From: Odobenus rosmarus divergens
Lineage: Eukaryota; Chordata; Mammalia; Carnivora; Odobenidae
Assembly: GCF_000321225.1 (NCBI RefSeq)
Contig: NW_004451506.1
Span: 246,598-310,597, forward strand
Length of the DNA stretch: 64,000 nucleotides
Reading direction: 5' to 3'
Both the position numbers and the translations under genes were made by a program. Shown here one piece after another: positions 12,716 through 25,729 of the stretch (its first letter is position 1; each line of letters opens with the position of its first letter). Under the pieces are notes generated by a model. The model did no database searches. It was not told the DNA's origin and saw only the letters and a list, made by a program, of their open reading frames with translations.

Positions 12716-15250
12716 AAAGAAAAAACAGGCTCTGAGTTTCCTATAGACAGATACTTTGCTCACGTCTGAGAATCTGCTTATATAAAGAAAAACAAATGTT
12801 ACTTACTTTCTTGGCCATAGTTTTAACACTATTCAAGAAGTCATAAGATGATGGGAAGAAGGGACTAGAAGTAAAAATCAGGGTGGGGAGGCAGGAGACT
12901 AGAGAAAGGAAGGAAAGTCCTAAGGAGGATGGGAGGGGGCAAGTGGAATTTTCTTATGGTCCTCATTAGTTTTGAATGTGTCAGGTTGATCAGGGAACTA
13001 AAGTTCTAACTCGATGGCTGACAATAATTAGAGAATGAGTTGGCAATGTTTCAATCCAATCCCCCCCCCCATGTGACACAGGTCCATTTTACAACAACTT
13101 GTCATCATTAACTGCCACAGCTCAATGGAACCAACAGGGGAAATTAATAGGCATATTAGCATTCAAAAGGATACACAGTATCCTAAGAACTTTATGCTGC
13201 ACCACACCATAGCTGGGGTCTGTAAAGGGTTTCATGAACCCTGGTTCTTGCTATTAAAAGAGATCCTAGAGTTTGTACTCCATAGCTTGAGCTAAACCTT
13301 CCCATAGGTTGTTCAAAATGTCACCCACAACATAAAAGTCAAGTAGGTAGTTTTCACTGCATTCTATATGAGGATAGTATTTTGGAGGTGTGCTTTCTAC
13401 CAAGTAGCAGTTTCTCTACAAATCCGGGGGTCAAACCACAATCAAATTCTGCTTCTTATCCTAATAGTAAACTAAGTGAGAGGGAAACCCCAAGGGACAT
13501 CCAACTCACTTTTTTAAAAAATCCTCTTAAACGCTTTGTCATTTATAATCTCAAACAACCACTCCTGGTATTCATTTTCACTTAACTGGGCAATTGTGTT
13601 TCAGATATATACATATATAAGGAATTGTACAAAAATATGTCAGGTCTACAAGTCATCCACTTAATCATCCAGCACACAAGTTTTAAGGATTTTCTTGTGC
13701 CAGAGACAACTGTAGTGCTAGGAGGTGAGGATGCAACACTGAGTAAGACCCAGTAACTGCCCTCAAGGTGCAATAGACCGGGAAAAGAGGGATGTTAAAG
13801 ATACCCTCTTGATTATATACCTTGTGATTGGAATTCAAAGATCCAATACTCTTATAATAATAGAAAACAAAGGTCCAGATGAAACAGTTCTATGAAATGA
13901 CATAATCTTCCAACTTAATATGAAAGTTTACCAACAATGATGTAAATTTCTAATTTTGATGGAGAGAACTTCATTTCAATGAAAATTCCTAATGTCACAT
14001 TCAATGAAATTCTTGCACAACAAAATGTGTTATAAAATTCCTTGGGATTTATTCCCAGGGTAAAATGTAATAGCAACTTTTAATGGTGAGGTTCTAGAAT
14101 GTACTTGACAAAGACTTTTTTCCCAGGTGCATTTATCGGTAAGGTAGTATTTGCAAAATTCCTATATATAGAGAAGAACCGCCAGTGATAATTTACCAGA
14201 GTCAGTGCTCTAGTAATTAGGAGATAACAAATACTTGGTTATGACATCAGAATCTTGGCTACATGGCCAGCCAAATAAGTATGAAAGTCAAAGGTAATAC
14301 TAAAGGTCCAAAAGCAAAGATTCACAACTGTACCCAAAACTTAAATACTCAAAATGGTGGTTAGAGACACTAGTTCAAATACTTTCTACAATTTCAACAT
14401 CACACTGTGTCTCTGCACCATTCGGTGATGGACAAGGTCACCAATAGATACAGAGGACACAATCAGTCATGCAGCTCTGAATTTCTGAGTTCATTGGATA
14501 CATGTGGAGAATTAATGACAGAAAGATTTCCTAAAATCTTCTGAAGACGCCTCAATCTCTTTCTGTAAGCAAAAAGAGTAAACAAATTACATGTAGACAG
14601 CTGCCAAGTAGAGATGTGAAGCAGGGCAGATTTAAGCAAACACATCCTTAGAATCTGACAACCCAGGGGACTCTCTAATTCTGTTTATCAGTGATTCCAG
14701 AAGAGTGCCATGGATCAGTGATTCAGGAAACCCACTAAGTATTAAGAAAGAATGCTTTACCCAGTATGAACTATGAAAAATCTACAGCTTTTCCTTGGGT
14801 TCTAAGCACATAAAGTTGTTATTCCGAGTCAATCTGTAAAGAGGTTATTTTCAGATTAGCACACATTTCTGTCCTTGATTCTATTCAGTTCAATATCTTT
14901 ACCAATAAATTGGAAGAATACATAAAGAAATGTCCACCTTGTTGAAGATCAAACTCTGGAGTTATCTCTGACTACAACATTGGGCTAGAAATAGCCTGAA
15001 ATTTAGATTGCCTTGCATTTATGTTTCCAATTTTAATCACTCAAATTCCAAGTGAAGAATATTTGGCTTAATAATAGCTCATGTTGAAAAGAACTTTTAA
15101 GAAAAGGTCATCATTAACATTTTGAGTTTTTTTTAGCTAATTCTGACACATCTAAAAAAGGTAACTGATATTCCAATTCCCTGAATTTGGAATAGTAGGG
15201 GGGTCAGGTCAAAAAAATACAAATTAAAATTTGGAGGCTAGTGGTCATAT
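12716..15250. other. Intron with one L2 3' relic
   Basis: Mostly unique intron. A minus-strand L2 3' end is visible at about 13650-13790 (gtgccagagacaactgtagtgctagg, 'ggatgcaacactgag...ctgccctcaaggtg'). A C-run occurs near 13062-13071. There is no coding evidence. Confidence 0.45.
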
Positions 15251-15310
15251 GAGTCTAATCCCTAGCACCTAGAACAGTGCTTGGTACATGGTAGGTATTC
15301 AATAAAGAGT
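15251..15310 (+). repeat. L2 3' end fragment
   Basis: cctagcacctagaacagtgc followed by ttggtacatggtaggtattc and aataaa is the conserved tail of L2. Confidence 0.65.
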
Positions 15311-15649
15311 CTGCTTCCTTCCAGGGGACAGCCTGACCTGCATCTAACTATCCTTGCTTCCACTGGGACAACCCTAAAACGCCATCCCAGATGCAAATGT
15401 CCCTGTGGGAGGCGTCTGTTGCAACTGTATTACAGCTCGACATCTTCCTCTGCCCTAAGCCGATGCTACTTTCCTCCCTCTTCCCAACTGTTGTTCCCTC
15501 TTGGAGAGTCCCCAACAAACCTCCTACAAAGAAAACTCAATAGCCTCAGATTCTATTTCTGAGGAAACCCAACCAATAACAAAAGCTATTATCTTAACAC
15601 ACATTTCTACAAGTGCACAGCTATGTCTTTACAAAGAAGTAGACCTGTG

Positions 15650-15835
15650 TATTAGGAAAGTGTACTGGATTAGGAGAGAGATGTAAGCTCCTAGTAATAT
15701 CCTGTCACAGCAATGTGACCCCGGGTGAGGCAATCTTTCTAAGTGTCCCTGTGATAACAAATGCATAGAGCATATATGAATGCCCTCTGTAAGGCATGAA
15801 GCAGTGTGCGAACACTAGGTGTTTTAATTATGAAA
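15650..15835 (+). repeat. MIR relic
   Basis: The order 'gtactggattaggag...gcaatgtgaccccgggtgagg...taagtgtccctgtgataac' followed by 'gcatagagcatatatgaatg' suggests a decayed MIR on the plus strand. Confidence 0.4.
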
Positions 15836-17895
15836 TATAATGCTTTGACTGCAGTTGCTGACCCCACATCACTCACATGTTAACACGATGAATAAAAAAG
15901 CAACAATTTTATACAAGGCCCCTAGCAGGAAGTCTTTAAAGTGAAACCTAACTGCTGCCATCTGAGTTGATATGCTAGAGTCAACCTGGGAAGGTACCAA
16001 CAAAATGAACTAGGTTGGTGTACAAACAGTAAGAATTGGTCATTATTGTGTGTGCACAGAATAAACTAATGAAAGTGAAAACTATTCCTCTGGGCAGGGA
16101 CGTGAGGATAGACCTACAAAGGGTGGTTCTCATTACCAAAAGCTGAGTTTTACAATGAAAGAAGGATCAGATATCAACACTTGAGGCTTATTTCCTTTCT
16201 GAGACCTATCGTCATCAGCATCTAATTCACCAAAGCTCTGGAAGCACGCATTTTCTTGTAAACAAAGCAAGGCTTTGGATCATAAACAGAATTAGGTTGC
16301 AAAGGGACTGATGTTTAAAATAAGATCATCATCTTCCAGCCCAATACTCTCCTGGCATCTGAATCTTTGAAGCTGGAAAGAGAGTGTACTCATTTGTAAG
16401 TCAAGACCCTTAGGAACTGACGGGTCAGGCTCTACGCACTTACAAAAAACCAGTGAATTCAGTGACCCATATCTAAAGTGCTGCTCAGCAATTCTGCCTG
16501 GGCCGTGATTTGTGTTGCTCTTCAAATTGATTATTTCCAACTTTCTCTGCTCTTCCTGAACATTGATACCCTCCTGACCCTGCTGTGAGCTAGTAGGCTT
16601 GCTTCTTATTTCACTGAGAAAGTAAAAGTCATCAGAATAGAACTTCTGCTTCTCCCTAGTACCCAAACCCCCAACTCACCTGTCTCTGTATCATTCCTCT
16701 GCCTTTCCGGCTCTGTGCCTTGCAGAGCCTGCCCCCACCCTCCACTGGGCACTGGGTCCCATCTCTACCCCCTTCAGAGGCATCACCCCTGCAATTGACC
16801 CTCTCTTCTGAATTGAGTTCTCCCTCTCTAGGAAATGGGTCCCGTCAGGAGAGACAGCTATACTATCTGACAAAGTAGAAAAAATCCTCCCCAGATTCCA
16901 TGTCCCCTTCCAGCCACCATTCCATTCTCTCTTCCCCTAAAAAAGAGCAACCTACGCAGACTCACTTCCTTCGCTCCCATGTTCACACGTGCCCATTCTA
17001 TTCACCTTCACCTTTTCACTCTTCAACCGCTTGTGCTGTGACTATTACCACCCTCTGCCCAAATCCTATGACTAGTTCTTAGCATGCAGTCCTTACTCCA
17101 CTGCTCCCACTCTGGGGCATTTGGCAGAGTTCTCACTGTTCTCGCATAAAACATTTTTCTTCTCTTGGCTTGCAATCAACGGGCTCTCTCTTTTTTTCCT
17201 AGCTCACTGTGTGCCACTTCTTGGTCACGGTGGGTCCTCTACATCTCCCTACCTCTATTTACCAAGTTGCTCAGGCCAAAACCACAGAGGTTTTTGGGAG
17301 GATTAAATTATATGACAGGAGTAGAAATGTTAAGACATTTCCTTACTCACAATAATGGTGCAATATGAGTTAACTGTTATTTTTACTTATTACATATTAA
17401 ATAAAAAATATACAATACAGACAAAAGATAGGGAAGAACAGTAGGAGAAACTAAACACAAAACTCTGGATAAATGTCAACTCATGAAAAATAGGAAAAGA
17501 CAAACACGCTCCCAAAGGGATGGACAGTTCCCTTCAGAGAATAGACTGACGTCATTTAACTCCTCAGACAGATTTCAAAATGGAACACCTACCTCCACCA
17601 AATGGAGGCCTAATCTCTAATCTCTGAACAGCCCAGTTGTCAACTTGTTAAATGAGGCGGGGGGAGATTCAATTTTAGATGAAGCAGTCAACAGGAAAAA
17701 AAAATCAGTACTTACAGCAAATTCATGAAGCAAAATGCACTTACACAATTTTCTAATGTTCACACTCATTATGAGCGATGCATGTGCTTTAAAAACTTCA
17801 CTAAGGAAATACGTCAGGAGGAAAAATGTTAAACCCTAGGTAATTTCTATAGGACTAAACATTTATTATAATATAGTAGTTCTTAGGAAACACCT
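15836..17895. other. Intron, possible L2 patches
   Basis: Intronic sequence. The pyrimidine-rich stretch at about 16870-17310 resembles decayed L2 but I cannot fix its limits. The 124-codon minus frame at 16292-16666 lies in the gene's strand but has no DGK similarity and no splice-site support. Confidence 0.35.
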
Positions 17896-18000
17896 AGGTT
17901 AACCACTGCACAGAGCAGATAAGGCAAATGAAGCCTGAAGAGGATAAATGTATTGCCCGAGGTCATACAACTAATCAGTAGTTAGACTGGCTTTTCTCAT
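17896..18000 (-). repeat. MIR relic
   Basis: gataaggcaaatgaagcctg, aggataaatgtattgcccga and ggtcatacaactaatcagta correspond to the reverse complement of the MIR core ('tagctgtgtgaccttgggcaagt...'). Confidence 0.55.
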
Positions 18001-18994
18001 TCTTGCTTATATATTCCCATCCCTTTCTTTAGTCATTTAAGTGATGTTTGCTAGGAAAATACATACCTAGTGTTTCCATAGCCCTATTGGAATTCTCATC
18101 ACGTGAGAAAAAAGCTCCAGTGAATCAGGGACTATTTCTGTTTCTCCCCCCACCCCACTGTTTGCTAACAGTAAGTGCTTAATAGTTGTGTACTGAATAA
18201 TTGTGTTAAATGTCCCAGTTTCATCTTCCAAAGCCTACCATCTAACGTGGTATCTAGCATATAATTGTTGCCAGTATATAGTTTTGGGAAGCATGGATGC
18301 ATCTGAGTGAATGGCTCCACTTTGACATGTTAAATTAAATTCACTTGAGGTCAAATATGGAAACTAGAAACGATGAAAACCCCAGTGATCCACCTCCCCC
18401 TGTTTGAAGATGGGCTAAACTTAGTGACACTTAGTGACTCACAAAAAACAGCATCGGGAAAGGAAAAAAATTAGTAACTTTACAGTGGAGAAACCTAGCA
18501 AATACAACCTTAACCAAGTGATCAGTTTACCATCATCACGGATGTCATGTGGATATCAAGTTACCCCTGATATAATGGAATAAAAAAGGAGACTTCACCT
18601 TTGCAGTATTTTTTTTTTTCAAGAACCTATAACTCCACTCTTATTATGTGTTAAACAACAGACAAAGCCAGATTGGGGGATATTCTACAGGATACCTGGC
18701 CAGTATTTCTTAAGACCATCAAGGTCATGGGGGGAAAAAAAAAGTCTCAGAAACTGCCACAGACAAGACTGGGAAGACGTGCCCACCCGATGCCATGTGA
18801 TGTCCTGGATTGGAATCTGGAATAGAAAGTCCAGAGTTTAGTTAATAGTAATGAAGCACTATCTGTTTCTTTGAAAAAGTTAGCACGGGAATATAAAATG
18901 TTCAACAATAGGGAAAACTGGGTGAAGGGTATACGGGAAATCTCAGTATCTTTGTAACTGTTTTAGAAATCTAAAATTATTCCAACAATACGGT

Positions 18995-19241
18995 TTTTTA
19001 AAAAGATGTATTTATTTTATTTTTAAAGGTTTTATTTACTGATTTATTTGAGAGAGAAAAAGAGAGAGAAAGAAAGCATGAACAGGAGGAGAAGCAGAGG
19101 GGGAGGGGAAAAGCATCTGAAGCGGACTCTATGCTGAGTATGGAGCCCCACTGGGGCTCAATCCCACAACCCCAAGATCATGACCTGAGCTGAAGCCAGG
19201 AGTAGGACAGTCACTAAACTGACTGAGCCACCCAGGCACCT
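18995..19241 (-). mobile_element. Older carnivore SINE, first of a head-to-tail pair
   Basis: Minus-strand SINE: tail-side ttttatttactgatttattt with GA-rich body, then 'cccaagatcatgacctgagc' and 'actgagccacccaggcacct'. Its head touches the tail of the next SINE. More diverged than the single copies with target duplications. Confidence 0.85.
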
Positions 19242-19242
19242 C

Positions 19243-19416
19243 TTCATTTATTTATTTGAGACAGAGAGAGAGAAGGAGAGCACGAGTAGGGGGAGGGGCA
19301 GAGGGAGAGGGAAAGCAGAGCGTGGAGCCTGACGCAGGCCTCCTGGGACCCAGAGATCAAGACCTGAGCAGAAACCAAGAGGCAGACACTTAACCGGCTG
19401 AGCCACCCAGGTGCTC
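19243..19416 (-). mobile_element. Carnivore SINE, second of a head-to-tail pair
   Basis: A second minus-strand copy starts at tcatttatttatttgagaca and ends agccacccaggtgctc. No A-tail spacer or target duplication separates it from the first copy. Confidence 0.85.
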
Positions 19417-19929
19417 TTAAAATAAGAAGTTAAAAAAAAAAAAAAATCAGTGCCGAATACCTGCTGATGCACATAGGAGGCTGTCTTAGGACTGAAGAAA
19501 GCCGCGGGCAGATATGTGGTCAGATCACCAAATATGGGCATTCAGTGTTTACACGTCTCACAGTTTTAAATATCCTGCCATCAGAGCCATCTCTTGCACT
19601 GGCACACAAAATACATATAAATTAAGTGATTAATTATGTTCTCTTCCCATAATCTTCCTGTGGTATTTATCAGTGTTTTCAACACTGCTTTTGAAAGTGA
19701 GAACGTGAGTTGGAAGGTGGTAGCAGGAGTACTTGGAAGTGAGAGCCGTGAGTGGAGGAAGTTGGCTGGCTTCGGGACCTGCAGACCGCAGGGCAGCCAG
19801 TGTGCCTATAGTGTGTCTTCAGCAACAGCAACCACCACAATCCGAGCTCCCGCTTTTGGGGAGCATGCTAGCATGCCAGACTTGGCCCTGGCGGTTTCGT
19901 CTACGAGATTACATTTCACCCTCTTAGTC

Positions 19930-20045
19930 TAAGAGGCTGCAATGATAGTCTCATTTTAGAGATGAGAGGTAGGATCATCAGAGAGATGAATTACTTGGTC
20001 AAGGTTGCAACTGTGATTCAAACACAAACATTTCTGACTCTTTCA
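19930..20045 (-). repeat. MIR relic
   Basis: 'ctcattttagagatgagag' and 'gaattacttggtcaaggttgc' read as the reverse complement of the MIR core. Confidence 0.5.
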
Positions 20046-22031
20046 CCACGTCAAAAAGGCACCTCTTAATATCATTCATCTTTGCCAGAGAATAATACAC
20101 TGAGATATTATATATTATACATTATATATACCTCTAAATATCCATATAATTCCCATTACACTGAGAAACTGTAAAAGTGTCGTTGAACACTATATTTGAT
20201 GTACAACAAATGTTAGTCCTCGCCTACCTTTATAGGCTACACCTATTTTCGATTAGTTCCAAACTGGTTTTGGCTTGTGTTTCAGGGCCTAGGCTTGTGT
20301 GAATTATCAGGGCAATTCAAAAGCGCAGAGTAAGCTCATGCCAGAAGTCAATTTCAGCCCGTTTACATGGGATAGAGTTAAATCTTGGCCAGGATCAAGT
20401 TTTTCTAGATATAAAAATACATGTTGTATCAATGAAACTCCTTTGGAGTTAGAAATATAACAGATTTTCAAAAACTAACCACCCTCTACCTAGACTATAT
20501 GATTACGTGCTTTATTAAAGACTCATTTATATACTTCATTCAGAGTATGGGAGTGAGTTTCTGCTATCATTATGGATTGACTTTATGGATCTTTTTAAAC
20601 ATTTCTTTTTATGTCCTATTTTTTAAGCTGAAGAGACTTTCTTCTTGGACATCATAACCATTATCCTGAGGGTTAATAATTCATAAAGCCAGTAATGAGA
20701 GCCTAATTATTTTGAGTAAATCTGAAATTTACTGGCAAGCGCTGGAGGAAGGGACTGGCAAAGACTAACCCTCTTCATGCTATTATTTTAGGGGGAATTT
20801 CCCCAGGCAAGTTGGAGCTAAATGGAAGGGGGATGGTAAATCTTTGAAATAGTGTTGTCATCTTTCTCTATGCTAAAATAAGCAAGGTAATTAAAAGGGC
20901 TGCCATCCTGTAATTACCAAGGAGTCCTGCCTTACGGACGGAAGTGGGGCTTTGTTAGACAACAAACATTCGAGCTTGTAATCTAATACGAATAATGATC
21001 CAGACACATGAGCAAGATCTATTAAACAGTGATGGCAAACAGCCACATGCTGCCTGGATGAATCACTCAGTGTATCATCCAGAAAGGGAACTAATTTTTT
21101 TAAGCCCAGTAACGCAGTACTGCTCTGGTTTAGGGTTTGTAAGTTTGACAATCAATAGATGGCCTAAGAGGATTCACTCCCTTTGAGATGCAGGTCAGAG
21201 TGCAGTCCTCAAATCCCTTCTATCTAGATGTGTCCTGTGCATTTTATTTAATTAATGCTTCTGAAATAACAGATCTATTTTGGCATTGTATGTCACATAT
21301 GGACTTGAACTGGTTCTTGTCTTTATACTCTGTTTGAGCTCTGCCAGACCTGCCTGTGAATGTGTAGTTGGTTGAAAGTTGGAATCAGACAAGAGAGCAA
21401 AGGTAAGAATCAAATATATAACCCTGAAGGACAAACTTCCCCGAGCAACCACAGTTTAGAAGCATCATAACTATATATTAAATGTGGAATGCCTGACTTG
21501 GCCATCTTTACTTCTAATTAATATATTACTTCCTTCAGACTCAATCTTTAGAATGAGTTAACTCCTTGATTCCCTCTTTGAGTGTTTCTTTGTCTTTCTG
21601 AGACCCAAAGACACTGCTGAATTTACTGGATTTATATTTATACCAAGTCCCCTCCCCCAATTTGATATAAGAAGTTTCCTTACAGAGAAGTTTTATCACA
21701 TAAGATACGACGAGTAAAGCACTTGCTAGGAAATGTCATCTTCTTGTAAAAACTCAAATCACAATTACCTCTGGCAATGGTGGACAGATAATGCCATGGA
21801 AAAGATAGAACAGATAATTGAAATCCACCAATAAGCCTCAAATCTCATTCCAGCCCCAAATTTCAAATGCTTCCCTACTCCCAACTGACTTTCTTCAGAG
21901 TCGAAGGTATGCTGAAAAATATTAACTGACTTGAGATACATTCTTTCTTAGTTTTCAAAAATTATAAGCTATTTGTCTATAAGTTTGAGATGAGAAAAGA
22001 TATAAAACACTCTTCTTTATAAGTAGCCTTT
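20046..22031. other. Intron, unique, possibly conserved noncoding
   Basis: No repeat recognised apart from an AT run at about 20105-20135. The part at 20680-21000 contains several TAATTA/TAATTAC-type homeodomain core sites and is not repetitive. See findings. Confidence 0.35.
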
Positions 22032-22044
22032 AAAAGTCAGTTTA

Positions 22045-22249
22045 GGGCGCCTGGGTGGCTCAGTTGGTTAAGCGACTGCCTTCGGCTCAGGTCATGATCC
22101 TGGAGTCCCGGGATCGAGTCCCACATCGGGTTCCCTGCTCAGCAGGGAGTCTGCTTCTCCCTCTGACCCTCTCCCTACCTCTCCCCCTGCTCGTTCTCTC
22201 TCTCTTTCTCTCTCAAATGAATAAATAAAAAAATCTTAAAAAAAAAAAT
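22045..22249 (+). mobile_element. Carnivore SINE, intact with target duplication
   Basis: Starts gggcgcctgggtggctcag, contains the A/B-box region (ggctcaggtcatgatcctgg), CT-rich body and (AAATA)n/A tail. The 13-bp duplication aaaagtcagttta flanks it at 22032-22044 and 22250-22262 without mismatch, suggesting a relatively young insertion. Confidence 0.95.
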
Positions 22250-22262
22250 AAAAGTCAGTTTA

Positions 22263-23750
22263 ACTCACACTGTAGCTACACGTCCCAATGCAAACATGTA
22301 TGTCCATCATGTTATGAGTTAAATTAGATTTTGTGCTAGTCTGTCACTTATAATCTCATTTATATTAGAAAATATAATCGGTCATTTATAGAAGGGAGAA
22401 ATGTAGAGGTTCAGGGAATTGCTCCTTCCCCACTTCAAAGTTTCCCACCAAAGGAAATGAGAGAGAAGAACAGATAGGGGTAAGGCAGGGGAGAAGCTAG
22501 AAGGTACTGATGTTTAAGGAAAAGAACCCAAAGGGCTAAGGAAGCTGAAGCTGCAGAGAGAATTGAGAGAGGGGAAATTTCACACAGAATTCTCTGGGCG
22601 GTTCAGTGATTGGGCTCAGTGAATGGACCCTTGCTCACTGCCACATCCAGATAAACCCTGCCCTCACCCCTGAGACTGAGCCTGGATTTCAGGATTTCCA
22701 TCCACTAAACCCATTCCAGATCACAGGTCAAGAATCAGAGCTTGGAAGTCATTATCCCAGGAATGTGTCCCCTTCTCAATTCCTGCCAGTTTTAGCCGTT
22801 CGTGTCTTCCACAACACTAGATAGGTCCATATTGGAACCAGTTGGTGGTCTTAAGTTTATAAACCTCTGGTTCTCTATCAAACTCCTCCTGTTCTGTTGG
22901 CATCCCTGCCTGTGCCCTCGGATACTGGTCCTGATTTTCTCTGACTTTACTGCATTTGACTATTGGCCTCCACAATTACGAGAGAGCCCAGAACCCTAAT
23001 ATCTAACACACCTGCAGTCTTAACATCTTCTGGCCTACTTTACCCAGTTACCTCATTTATCGCAGTATAGACAGGGATCTAACTTAGTGAATGGAATGTA
23101 AAAAGTGCCCGATAAATACTGAATGATAGATAAAATGAACTAAAAATCAGCTATGCATTTAAAGAAGCATATGGAAAATATGAACATTGAGAAGTATTCA
23201 TATGTGGAGTCAATTTAAGATTTCAGGAACAATGTCACCTCATCAGCTGTGAATCACTTTATCATGACAGTGAGTATTCTGCGGGCCTCTGATATTTATG
23301 CAATCACATAATAGCTAGATGTGTTGGACATGTTTTTGCGGATAACTTTGTCACACCTTCAGGAAGAATGAGGACAGTATTTGGTAACGTAGACTCCAGG
23401 AAGAGACTTGTGCTGTCTCGAGAGTTTTCTAGACATTATGAAACCTTATGACATCCACCAACTTTCTGCTTTCTCATCCTAGGTAAACCTGAGACAAAAG
23501 TGGTTAATAAACCAAGAGATCCTAACTTGGCCTCTTCAGCATAATAATTTTCTTCTGCTGTTTTCCCTTGCCCAGTTCCATTTTCTTCAGTCCATAAATC
23601 ATCGCTTGGGGTTCACATGGTACTATGCTTCCCTTCATTTCCCTAACCATTGTTTTCAGACACAAGATGAATCTATCCATCAACCCAAGGAGGATCAAGC
23701 CGCTGAAGATAGGCTGATCACATGAGATCAACTAGGCACTTCCAACTTAC
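22263..23750. other. Intron downstream of the 101-bp exon
   Basis: Immediate 3' intron of the 101-bp exon. An L2-like 3' end may lie at about 23040-23140 (aaagtgcccgataaatactgaatg). Nothing else is recognised. Confidence 0.4.
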
Positions 23751-23851
23751 AAGCTTCCCGAAGTTTCTCTTTGTCATAGTGGAATCCTTCATAGTCCTGT
23801 AAACTGATTTTGTTCACCCGGATCCTCAGGCGGTCTGGGACAGACTGCGGA
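23751..23851 (-). CDS. DGKI: DGKI coding exon after the accessory domain
   Basis: This 101-bp exon begins after acceptor gttttgcag and ends before donor gtaagttgg. It encodes T-CCG... = PQSVPDRLRIRVNK followed by ISLQDYEGFHYDKEKLREA, then a single T. The first T completes the Asp codon begun by the upstream exon, and the last T joins CA of the next exon to make Ser. The sequence matches the segment of DGK iota and zeta between the accessory domain and the ankyrin-repeat region; zeta has a related [27 protein letters not shown]-type sequence. Its function is not assigned to a catalytic motif. The flanking frame stays open by chance on both sides, so only the stretch between the splice sites should be taken as exon. 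Confidence 0.95.
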
Positions 23852-24278
23852 CTGCAAAACAAGAATCGAGTAGTCAGACAAATGAGAGAGTGGAATTGCG
23901 AGTCACATGCACCTGGAAGGACTAACGGCAATAATGTCTCTTCATGCTTGGAAGAAAAAGTTCTCATTTAAACCAGAATTGTAGGTTCTTTACCAGAATA
24001 CGGCCATTAACTGGAGAATACATCCCCAGAAACCTCAAGTTTCTGGAATTTAGGTAACAACGTGGAAATGGGCAGAAAAAAGCTTCTGGAAGCTACGCAT
24101 ACCCTGTTTACTATTAACTTATTAAAAGTTCTAGTAAGATGATGTGTTTAGCTTCACAATAAATTAGACACAGTTAATCTGAAACAGTGAGACATGGCGG
24201 AGAGCTGTAAAAAACTGCTCTAGGAAAATATGCCCCTATCAGCCAAATACAGCAGTTTGACCCTCAGAAGAGACAAAA

Positions 24279-24303
24279 ACAAACAAACAAACAAACAAAA
24301 AAA
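24279..24303. repeat. (AAAC)n microsatellite
   Basis: About five tandem aaac units followed by an A-run. Confidence 0.85.
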
Positions 24304-24869
24304 CCTTCTAAAAAGCAGACCAAGAACTGAAAAAGCACAGTTTTAATACCTCTACGTATCCCAACAGTCTGAGAGCACCTCTCAAAGCTTATGACGCCTG
24401 TGACGGTGATTTTGAGGGCCTCAAAATGATGAAAAAAATTTAAAATATGCATGATGTACTTTCTTTAGAAAGGGAATGAAGTTGTAATTCATTTTAAAAG
24501 AACTCAATCCAAACTGGTTCAGGATACATGTCAAACAATTAAAAGAGGGTGGCACCAAGCTTTCTGAAGCATCCTGTTCACTCACGGAATGTTCATGGAT
24601 TGTACAAAATATTTTCAAAATAGTCTAATCATCAGCATTAGTTGAGTGAAACAATTTTCATCATCACCACTATGGATCAATGCATTTCTTCAAGGTATCA
24701 ATATAACACAATCCCCACTTGTCCTTCAGTATTACCTTATACTTAGATTTCATTGGTTCAGATAATTTTAGCAGAAACAGGATTGCCTCTCCTTTCTCAT
24801 GTTAATTGGATAAAAGTCACTATTGACCAAAGTAGAAAGAATAGCATTACTCTTCTATTCATTTCAGTA

Positions 24870-24948
24870 AAGGAGGGAAGGACTGGAAGAGGGAAAAGAG
24901 AAAGAAAGAGAAGAAAGAGTGAGAAGGAAGAAGAAAAAGACAGATGGC
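24870..24948. repeat. Purine-rich (GA) tract
   Basis: Almost every base on the plus strand is A or G, with units such as gaaagaaagagaagaaagag. It is followed by the G-run tggcggggcggggggt. On the DGKI transcript it is a polypyrimidine tract. Confidence 0.8.
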
Positions 24949-25344
24949 GGGGCGGGGGGTAAGATATTGTCAGGACCCCCACCTCAAACACATGGGTGCA
25001 TGAGATTTCACTGCAACTCTGAAAGGAGGGAAAAATAATTTAATCTCATTCTCTTGCCTAACACCTCATCTTAGGGCAAAGTATGGTTAACTCCCTCCAT
25101 ATAGACTCCCACTCTAATACCCCCAAAACAACATACAGATCCAACTATGGATACATATGTGCACGCCCATACATAGCTCTCTTCCTCCTCCCACACAAAG
25201 ATATTTAGATACAAGTGCATGAATTCTAAAGAGAGATGGTGGACAAATAAAAATGTCCGAGGTTCACTGGGTTAAAAACTAAGCCAATATGAAACACAAG
25301 ATGGATAATTCTGAGGGAAAGTTTTGAGAAGACAAATCAATAGA

Positions 25345-25440
25345 CTAGTCCATTCAAAGTGTGTCTGTGGGGTGCCCACTTTGTGTTGGGCATTGTACTG
25401 GACATGGACTAGGCATTGATAAATAAAATGGGCATAAGCT
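25345..25440 (-). repeat. L2 3' relic
   Basis: gtgcccactttgtgttgggc, 'attgtactggacatgg' and 'ataaataaaatgggca' resemble the reverse complement of the L2 tail. Confidence 0.45.
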
Positions 25441-25479
25441 GTGATGGGAAATAGGATTTGAAGGCATGTTTTGAGTTAG

Positions 25480-25640
25480 TGTTAACTATACACCTTAAAT
25501 ATCACGGGTATCCTTACATCATTTACAGACAGGGAAGCTGAGGTTCAGAAAGGTAAAGTGATTTTATGGTCACATAGCTGGACACAGTGGCAGAGCTGGG
25601 AGCAGAGTCTCAGACTCCTCACTCATCGGTTTCATGCTTG
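25480..25640 (-). repeat. MIR relic
   Basis: gaagctgaggttcagaaagg, 'taaagtgattttatggtcac' and 'agctggacacagtggcagag' are the reverse complement of the MIR core. Confidence 0.75.
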
Positions 25641-25729
25641 TTTTATTGTATGGTGCCAAGAATCCCATGGATTTGACAACAAAACCATAGAGCCTGAATT
25701 AACAAAGTCAAATGATCTCTATGTGGTGT

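Larger units (their letters stand above)
23852..25340. other. Intron upstream of the 101-bp exon
   Basis: Unique intron. It contains an (AAAC)n microsatellite at about 24279-24299 and a long purine tract at about 24870-24948, listed separately. Confidence 0.5.

Noticed and set aside
22045..22120. tRNA-like A and B boxes in SINE heads
   Set aside because: These are the RNA polymerase III promoter of tRNA-derived SINEs; no cloverleaf of a functional tRNA gene is present, and the same holds for every other SINE copy.
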